Below are positions 56,432 to 64,000 of a DNA stretch of 64,000 bases, one piece after another. The notes under the pieces were generated by a model. It saw only the letters and a list, made by a program, of their open reading frames with translations. It made no database searches and was not told where the DNA came from. This DNA is from Limnanthes douglasii subsp. nivea. Taxonomy: Eukaryota; Streptophyta; Magnoliopsida; Brassicales; Limnanthaceae. The position numbers and the translations under genes were made by a program. The stretch is taken from the NCBI GenBank assembly GCA_036936605.1, contig JAUPFV010000002.1, positions 196,687,273-196,751,272 of the forward strand, given 5' to 3'. Each line of letters starts with the position of its first letter. Position 1 is the stretch's first letter.

Positions 56432-58350
56432 TCAGGGACTCTTAAGTTCAGTACTTGAGCTTTCACCAGTTCTTTCAACAGAAACATATCCACTTGAATA
56501 ACCATGCTTATCATCATTCACCTTGGTATGGAAAGGTATCTCCTCGTATGTTACATATTTCCACAAAGTACCAAGGGTCCTCTTTGGAAAGGTTTTATGG
56601 AATAACAAAACCATATCCGATTTGACCCCCTCGTCTCTTTTTTTCCAGAGAATCGACCACCCTAGCAGCATACGTTTCTATGGCTGTAGTTATCTCTTGA
56701 GCCTTGTTGTCTTTTAGGGATTCGTTCTCTTTCTCTTTTCCGGAGAGAGATTTCTCTAGCTTCTCTTTCTCTTCGGTTAAAGCAGTAATTGTGCTGGTAT
56801 TGGTGGTGTGTTTCTCCTTTAAGGCTTTGATTTCATTGGAAGAATTGGTTTCCAAGGTGGAGTATTTGGTTTGAATCTTCTCTTGAGCACTCTTGATCTA
56901 ACGCAGTTTGGTAGCCAATTCCTCTTTCTCTTTGTTTAAAGCTTCAATTTTGTTCGGATCAATGGTGAGATCGGTAGTCAAATTCTGGTTTGATGTGGTA
57001 AATGTACCAATGTTTGCAGTTTGCTCCCTGAACTGCCTCTCCAAGTGTACTATTGGCCTGATAAAGCCCAAAATTGCATGGCCTAAGGTGTCTTGTTCGC
57101 TTGACACTTCAAAAGATTCGCGATTATAAATAACGGCGTTGGGAATAGTAGACTGAGGGAATGATCCAAATGCATCATTGTCCAGGTCAGTGAAGTACAT
57201 GTTGCGAAACTCATCCAAGTTAACATCTCCCTCGTTAAATAGCTATTTAACTGTAAGAAGTCTTGGTGAAGGAGGATCGACAGGTGCTTCTACTGGTGGA
57301 GGAGCATCATATGGCAGTGTAGGATTGCCGATCGGAGGCCAGAGAATTACCTCTGACCCTAGACTACTCTTGTTTTTCTTCTTAGTTCTTCAGTCATCAC
57401 ATTCCTTGGGCCTTTTATAACCTCTCTTCTTGACTTGAAGGGGTTGATCCAATTAGTTTCCCTGACTGTTGTAGCCACAACCTCCAACAAGTCAGAATTT
57501 ATCCCTTCAGGATTCTAGTCTTTTTCTTCTTCATCATCATTTTGTCTATATGGCTAGGGTATTTACTCCAAGTTGGTAAGTACAGCTTGCCATCATTTGC
57601 CTCTGTCCTCCTTAGTAATATCCACGGGTGGAAGGGGGAGTAGTCAGCTGTTCCCAGGTAAAGTCTCTGCTTCCGGTGGAGTTCAATAGATGAGATCTCA
57701 ACATATTTCCCGAAGTGAAACCGTTGTGGAAACCAAGCCCCCAAGTTTTTGTTGCCCATTGTTTCAATTTGGCAAGGGTAGCTTTTTTTATCCTCTAAGT
57801 GCTCAGGAAACAGTTTTGAAATCAGTGTAAGATAAAAAAAGATAATTAGTTCAGTCTAAACAATATAGGATTAAATGTAATTGAAAGAATAAAAGAAATG
57901 TTACTTGAGCTCCTCCAATACCTAGTTAGTTGACTCGGATTTGTTTGATAGTTGATCTTTTTTCCATTCGCCCAGGCTTCGCCAATGAAAAAAATTGGGT
58001 CCTCAATGGGTTCTCAGCCTCTAGCAGGTCGTTCACCACCTTGTAGTCATTCCCCATGTTATAGTGATAGAAGGGGATCTGGTGGTTCCTACATAAACCG
58101 GTAACAACAACAAATTGCTCCATGGGTAATGGAATTTTAGATAGCCTGGAGGCGATGATATTCGCTAGAAGGATGTACCATGCATTCAAACTCAACTGGT
58201 TAGGGCAAAGTTTAATCAGATGGAAGTACTGAATTACTTCCGGGTCCAAAGGGAAACGGAGTCCCCACTTTAGCACCTCGGTGTATACCACCAGTTCATT
58301 GATTTGTAGTCTAAAGGAGTCTGCAAGGTCAATGAGGTCATAAACTTTCT
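56432..58350 (-). pseudogene. Antisense gene of element C (Transposase_28-like)
   Basis: The core on the minus strand: VYTEVLKWGLRFPLDPEVIQ, YFHLIKLCPNQLSLNAWYIL, FYHYNMGNDYKVVNDLLEAE. It then has an intron-like interval (57904-57795) and KKATLAKLKQWATKNLGAWF. The coiled-coil tail is 57218-56600 (NKEKEELATKLR; EEKEKLEKSLSGKEKENESL) and the end is SDMVLLFHKTFPKRTLGTLW, nearly equal to element A. The MFTAR start and the Pro/Ser-rich part are missing at the right. Trp is kept at GLKWGLRF where A has a stop. The protein's role is unknown. Its position, order and convergence with pol are the same in A. Confidence 0.75.
57795..57904 (-). other. Intron-like interval in the element C antisense gene
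   Basis: GTAACATTTC at 57904 to CACTTAG ending 57795, T-rich. It sits after the FYHYNMG core, about as in element A (20451-20529). 110 bases. Confidence 0.5.
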
Positions 58351-58559
58351 ATGCTCAAACATCTGCTATAGATATGACAGAGTGCACACCATAACAAAAG
58401 ATAATAAAACTCAATTCCAGAACACTGAAACTCGTATGGTTCTACGACACAAGAGGTATTAAATAAAATATATCATCGCATTTCCATTCTCAAGTGAATT
58501 TTTTAGTGGAGGTGACCAATATAGTCGTATCCAATGACATCAAATAAAATATTATAGGG

Positions 58560-59011
58560 TACTATAGGTAACTGGCTAGACTTCTTGCAAGAAGTATTTT
58601 GGTCTTATATAATTACACCATGTTCGGCCACATAAGAAATATCATTTGATTTGGTGTATAGCGTAGAAATAATGGTTCCCGCTAAAACTGTCATGCCTTC
58701 GTACCTAATCTTAATATATGAGAGGGGAATCAGTTCAAAAGAAAGGTGCCAAACTTGAATTAATTGAAGAAGAAAGGGTTAAAGTCCACATTCGGTCGAA
58801 ATATTACAAGACTATGGTGAGAAACATATATAACTTTAAGGTTTGCTTCAGAAGCTTTAAAGGGGACGACAAGGTTTTTAGAATGCTATTTTTGCACATC
58901 AAAGAGAAAAGACTCAATATTTTTTTGCCCCAAATTGGGAAGCCCTACACTCAAATTCAAGTTAAAGTAAAGTTAGGCACATACAACATTTTGGATAAAA
59001 TAGACAAATAG
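58560..59011 (+). pseudogene. Fragment D: integrase C-terminus of another Tat element
   Basis: The plus strand has a decayed ISFDLVYSVEIMVPAK (compare SPFALVYGMDVIAPIEA), then KLELIEEERVKVHIRSKYYK, FRSFKGDDKVFRMLFLHIKE and IGKPYTQIQVKVKLGTYNIL. This is the integrase end that follows LDLIEEKRVKAHLRATHY in A. The gap from element C suggests an older element into or beside which C was placed. Confidence 0.72.
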
Positions 59012-59419
59012 ATTAAAAACTTTGGAATATCGAGAATTTATAGCTCTAATCACCCTTCATAAGCTTTTACTATTTATAATATTAGCACATATGTAAATGA
59101 TTTATTATAGATTGAGTGTATTATTTCCTACCCAAATAGCGCAGGAATGTTTTAAGGAAGCATTTATCTTTAATAAACATTTAATCTTGCATCTGCATGT
59201 GTCTCGCTTTCTTTTCTTGATTTATTATAGATTGACTATATTATGAGATGAAGAGATGGTTTCAGAGTTGCAACATACTCACTCTATTAAAAACATCTGA
59301 AACCAATAAAAGATAAATATTATCCAATAATAGCCTTGCACACAACATGGATTCATCCACTCATTCATACCTTGAAATAATATTTATATTGTATCTTAAT
59401 CATAGCCTTAGAATTATCT
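59012..59419. other. AT-rich, no gene seen
   Basis: Follows the integrase fragment. A repeated GATTTATTATAGATTGA motif stands at about 59099 and 59219. Confidence 0.5.
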
Positions 59420-60386
59420 TTAAGTTCATTCTCCAATACCAGTTCATTCCCCAACTTATCCACAACCCTTGACTCAAGTTTTACATTAGCATCCTGCTCC
59501 CCTTGAAAGGCTTCTTTAGCTCTGCATCATCCTTAATTGGCTCACCAAAATCCTTCAATAATGGCCAAAGATTGTTGGGTAGCTTCATTCTGCTAGTTGA
59601 AGAAACAAAATGACCATAACCTGAGAGATATGTTCTCATGTAAGCATATATGATCTAGTTTCCTCAGTCATACCCGCCCTAGAGATTTTTCATTTATCAA
59701 GCATGTCCCCAACATCAACATACTCTACAATCACATAGAAGGTAGATGGACTTATAATGGGATCCTTAAGGCCTTCGACAATTAATAGAATAATATCAAC
59801 CTCAGGAGAACTCATATCTTCGGCGCATTCAGATCCATATTTATCAGTGCCAACAACCAGCTAATCAACCAAATTTGACTTAGCAGGTACACCAATAGCA
59901 TACCTTAGGGAACTTAGTCATTATTACATTGGCAAGACCCTGATTCAGCTCTTCTATAATATACATAACATCCAGATCTAATAAAGAGACAGTTGTAGCA
60001 TTTTGCTTTATTTCCTTGTTAGTCATCGTCACACAAATTTCATCAATTTTACCTTCTTCATATTGGAGGACTCCTCACTAGTAGCCCTATTATATTTTTT
60101 ACAGATCAACTGACCCAACATACGTGCAGCTTTGTTCTCAACCTTAACAACTACCTTATTCCCTATTACTATAAATTCCCTCATTTGACTCACACCTCCA
60201 TGAGGGGCTTATCTTTCCATTCACACACACACGAGAGACTTCATTAACAATGGACAACCTCGTCTCTATAAATACCAACCCTTCTTTAATCACAAAAAAT
60301 CTAGCGCTTCTATTTTTTATCTTGCTTAGTAGATCTGCAACCTCATATATACAAGAAGTCTTTTCAATAATAGATCTTTCCACCAT
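59420..60386 (-). pseudogene. Decayed reading frame of unknown family
   Basis: The minus strand from ATG at 60386 reads MVERSIIEKTSCIYEVADLL and 56 more codons to a stop at 60156. A shift continues with NKVVVKVENKAARMLGQLIC. Further on, coherent stretches appear (VMYIIEELNQGLANVIMTKF near 59965-59906; EDMSSPEVDIILLIVEGLKD and STFYVIVEYVDVGDMLDK near 59820-59690). The protein-like character over nearly 1 kb suggests a broken gene. I do not recognise the family, and it is not an obvious retrotransposon part. Confidence 0.35.
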
Positions 60387-60763
60387 GAATTAGAGGTTTT
60401 TTATTTCATATCATAATACTTAACATGGTATTAATATATGTCTGTTATGATAAACTCAGAGAATTATCAATAGTAATCATGATTATGTTTGGTTCATTAA
60501 TACATAAGATGTCTCCCCTATAAATTATAGACTTAATATCATTAATAAAAATATTTTAATATCATGCAATAGGTCACTATAACTTATGATTATTAATACA
60601 TCAAGTAACTCTAAATTTGAATCCACTCCCACTGAATTAATAAAATTAATATAATTTACTAAGTTAATCTCAAAACCTAAAGAGAATACAATTTTGATAT
60701 GTTATGATATAACTAATAGGACACGTAAACGTAATATCATAAATGAAATTTTAATTCTTACAA

Positions 60764-60828
60764 ACTATTAGATCTGAATATGATGGTGACAAATTGTTAG
60801 ATCTGCATATGATTGTTACAAACTCATT
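60764..60828. repeat. Short direct repeat around TTAGATCTGAATATGATGG
   Basis: Two diverged units, (A)TTAGATCTGAATATGATGGTGACAA-type, lie next to each other at about 60767 and 60798. Confidence 0.6.
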
Positions 60829-61904
60829 AATATTTATGTGGACTATTAAATTTTGTAACTCATCATTTTATATTAATAGAGTTATTGAGTTGTAATATAT
60901 ATGTTATCGTTCAGAAAGACTTAATCTTAATATTTATTTACTGAAACATAATTTATGAAATGTGAAAGATTTGCAACTATTATCTTTAAAAATAATTTGA
61001 AAACATGAAATAAATGCTATCTTAAAAGGTCATTATTTTCCATTGAATGAAATGTGTTTAGTATAAGACCTTCTGAATATTTTAACTGAACTATCTTACA
61101 TCAACTTTCATTTTTGTTACAATAGTTCATAATTTAACATTGAAAATCTAAATGTGATTCCATGGAAGCTTAAACTGTATTCCCCCTTTGCATCATCATA
61201 TGTATAACGTGTTATTTAACTCTTTTATAGTGTTACAGAAGCTAAAATTTGGATTATTTGTTTCACCATAAAATATCTTTATGATTTTCCCCAAAATTAA
61301 GGTTCTTTTTTTTAATATTCCCCCCCTCAAACGATACATCCTCAAAATTAATGTATTATATCAAATTTAAATTTAGGTAATGAGTTTCCAAAATACGTGT
61401 GATATAGTGAAATTTTATTTAAAATGATATAATTATTATTATATCAGACTTAAATTCTCGATGCTAGACATGTACGTCTTTGCTTATACTAGACGTCCGT
61501 AAATGTAAAACTTTCGTAAATAATGCTTTTGCTATGTTACAGTTTTAATATACTAATTTTACTAAGTACCTTGTTATGAATTCGGTTAATAAGGAACCAT
61601 TTCACATCTTAATTGTACAAACTAAAAAACTAAATCATGACACTGTTCACTAAATTGTCATGCCTCCCTTCAATGGCAACCACTAAGGACAAATATGACA
61701 AACTATTTGAACTTGTAAATGAACTTAATATATATGAAATATATGCACAGTATGACCAAAAGATATCTATGACCAAAAGTTATATGTATAGTTATCAATG
61801 AATATGAATAGCGTCATTACAAAAAAAATTAAATACTTGATGGGCGACAACGCACTATAAACTTAATTCATTTTATAATTCCTCTATGCATTAATCACCA
61901 TTAT

Positions 61905-62062
61905 ATGTAAAGATATTTGACCATCACTTAATTTTGGTGATTTAATGTATCCACTAAATGAATATCAAAGATCTTTAAGCATTGTAAGACAACAATAAAT
62001 CATCATGTAAAGATGTTTTACCATCACTTAATTTGGTAATTTTATGTATATTCTAAATGAAG
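61905..62062. repeat. Two ~58-bp direct repeats 100 bp apart
   Basis: 61905-61962 and 62005-62062 share ATGTAAAGAT, ACCATCACTTAATTT, and TTTATGTAT/TTAATGTAT with CTAAATGAA. Diverged direct duplication in AT-rich DNA. Confidence 0.65.
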
Positions 62063-63543
62063 AAAAATTATGATGGTTTGAGTTGTATCAATCCATAAAA
62101 AAAATATTTAAATAACTTAATATAAATTGTCAATATTTTAATATTAACAATACCGATCATCACAACTGAGTTGAGATTGTAAAATATGGAGTTTGTAGTA
62201 TTACGAAGGACCTTATTCAAGAGTGGCTCAAATATTAAATCTAAAAAACAGTTGACCCTATTAATTGACTTATAATTTTTTTTTCTTATAAAAAATTGCA
62301 TTGCCCTTATCTATAATGAAATCTTAATTTGTATCAATTCTAGATTCAATTGGAAAAAAACTGGAAATTGAAGCAGCAAAAAAGAGTTGATTTTTTACAA
62401 TGAAATTTATAAGGGTATAAATATTGAATTTATAAAATCTACTATGATATTTTAAAGAACACATATGAAGTATCATCATTGTAAAGACTGGATTTTCAAC
62501 CCTTTTAATGAAGAGTAGTCCATTACCGTAGTCTGATAAATATCCAAGTGTTCTTATCGAATAAACATATTATGCTTTCCATTCTATCTGAATAATTTAG
62601 AATATGTATTCTAAGGTATAACTATATTATATACTCACGACTTTTAAACTTAATTATCATAGAAATAATATAAAATGACTGAATTTTATCTGGTTGGACG
62701 TCTAAAAAACATTCATACGTACCACACTCGTCATAATCATTAGCGAGATACAGAAGACGACAACGCATTATACATTACCTTTGGAGTCAGTACTTTAAGG
62801 TTTATGAAGTGTTAGTTCTATGATATATTTTTAAAAATCTAAGCCATGCTCTGTACCTGAATGATTTCTGGTAACTAAACAAACCTTTTAACATTGAGAA
62901 ACTTATTATGCATGAGTATGGTGCGTGTAAAGATGCATAAACTGCATCATGCAACAAGTGCTCACCATCAGAATATATGTGAGATAATCTTCCATATGGG
63001 CCAACCTACACACATAGTAATTGTTCATTTAGTTATGAGACTCCAAAATTATTTTGCTTTATGACTCTTTTGATAATGCTCATGCATGTGGGATAAAGGT
63101 CGGCCAATCAGTTCCAGAGAACGGGTATCGAAATTGCTCGCATCGTAATTATACAATCACTACTAAATCGTCTATTTGTAACAAATAAGACCTTAATGAG
63201 ATGTATGTCAATACTATTTGAACATCTGAATCAGTTTGGGGATGTGAAATATCTCGTCAAGTTCTCATATATCCGAGAGGAAGATGAATGTCAACAACAC
63301 TCTTGTACCTGAAACAAACAATTCTTAGGCATGCAAGACATTACCTCATACATCCCAAAATCTAAGTGTCAATAATAATGGGTAATTACACCCCATCACG
63401 AGTCCATATATTCATCATAAGTATATGGATCTCAATGTACACATAATGGATTTACGTGACTATAAACTCCAAAGCATATGCATTGCACCTAACATGACAT
63501 CAAAAATTTAAAACAACTAACATATACGTCCTTATACTAAACA

Positions 63544-63545
<2 letters not shown>

Positions 63546-63591
<46 letters not shown>
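63546..63591. repeat. (TA)n microsatellite
   Basis: About 45 bases of uninterrupted TA. Likely length-variable. Confidence 0.9.
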
Positions 63592-63593
<2 letters not shown>

Positions 63594-64000
63594 AAAAGAA
63601 ATAACATAGAGATAGTGATCAAAACTCAATAATTACTGAAGTGGTTCACTGACCCAAAACCTCATGCAATAAAACAAAATATAATATCCAAAAAATATAA
63701 AATAAAAATTAGTTTATTGAAATTTGGGACAACAAGCATATAGTCATGTTGGATTATTGTGACTTTATTACTTGGTTATTTAAAATTCTATCTTTTAAAT
63801 ATCTAAAATTTAGGTTGAATAAAAAAATCATCTAATTTGGATAACCGAGCACCAACATATGAGCTTTGAAAGTTATCATGCATGTTATTTTTTCACACTC
63901 GCTATGAACATCACATATTAAAAATCCTATTTTATTCTGAATTAGGGATTGACTTTTTGAATTCTATGTTTGAAACTTTAGTCATGTAATGAGAAAATAT

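Larger units (their letters stand above)
50828..58380 (+). mobile_element. Element C: Tat-type Ty3/gypsy retrotransposon, decayed, 3' LTR missing
   Basis: Order on the plus strand: LTR, primer-binding site, gag, damaged protease, UAG, RT, RNase H, partial second RNase H, integrase without N-terminus, conserved 3' segment, then the antisense gene on the minus strand (58350-56432). This is the same plan as element A in the opposite orientation. The right end is lost in the antisense gene, and no 3' LTR or target repeat was found. Confidence 0.85.
60387..64000. other. AT-rich DNA without recognisable genes
   Basis: Apart from the short repeats listed separately I see no protein family, LTR, tRNA or terminal inverted repeat. 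Small frames (for example 62068-62301 minus) look random for this composition. Confidence 0.55.

Noticed and set aside
62068..62301. 77-codon minus-strand frame
   Set aside because: Composition-driven frame in AT-rich DNA with no family resemblance.
1..64000. tRNA or rRNA genes
   Set aside because: No cloverleaf-type or rRNA-like sequence was noticed. The primer-binding sites are complementary to tRNA ends but are not tRNA genes.

Overview
The window looks like a transposon-rich stretch of a flowering-plant nuclear genome, probably a eudicot (inferred from the AT-rich intergenic DNA and the element families; the species cannot be named). I see no intact host gene, tRNA or rRNA. Almost everything recognisable is Ty3/gypsy LTR-retrotransposon DNA of the Tat type: gag, DTG protease, RT, RNase H, a second (archaeal-like) RNase H and integrase, followed by a gene on the opposite strand before the 3' LTR. 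MITEs and a Mutator-type element with captured gene exons lie between them.

Large-scale layout: positions 1-18930 and 28135-47045 are two copies of the same DNA, about 99.8-99.9% identical by eye. This fits a head-to-tail tandem duplication of a unit of about 28.1 kb. The second unit is complete (18931-47045) and the first is cut by the window start. Each copy holds, in order: the gag start and LTR fragment of element A; a decayed minus-strand element H whose integrase is split by a solo LTR with target duplication CAAAC; about 2.4 kb without a recognisable gene; an Emigrant/pogo-like MITE split by element B (complete, 5.6 kb, two LTRs, target duplication CTAGT); a decayed antisense gene (E); two Mutator-type foldback MITEs; a 1.4-kb Pack-MULE with two exons of a BUB1/MAD3-type spindle-checkpoint gene; and the 5' part of decayed element F. 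Between the copies (18931-28134) lies the body of element A: gag-pol on the minus strand and the antisense gene on the plus strand.

Right of the duplication (47046-64000) come the rest of F (gag-protease, plus strand), an LTR and primer-binding site (G), element C (plus strand, same plan as A, with its antisense gene on the minus strand), an integrase fragment (D), and about 5 kb of AT-rich DNA with one decayed reading frame of unknown family, short repeats and a (TA)n tract.

The points most worth follow-up are: the Pack-MULE with checkpoint exons and their intron; the antisense gene of the Tat elements, with its own promoter-like region and an intron at a similar place in two elements; a UAG codon followed by CAG at the protease/pol boundary of three different elements, which suggests programmed readthrough; and the recent tandem duplication itself. 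All element proteins here carry stops, frameshifts or deletions, so none looks autonomous.
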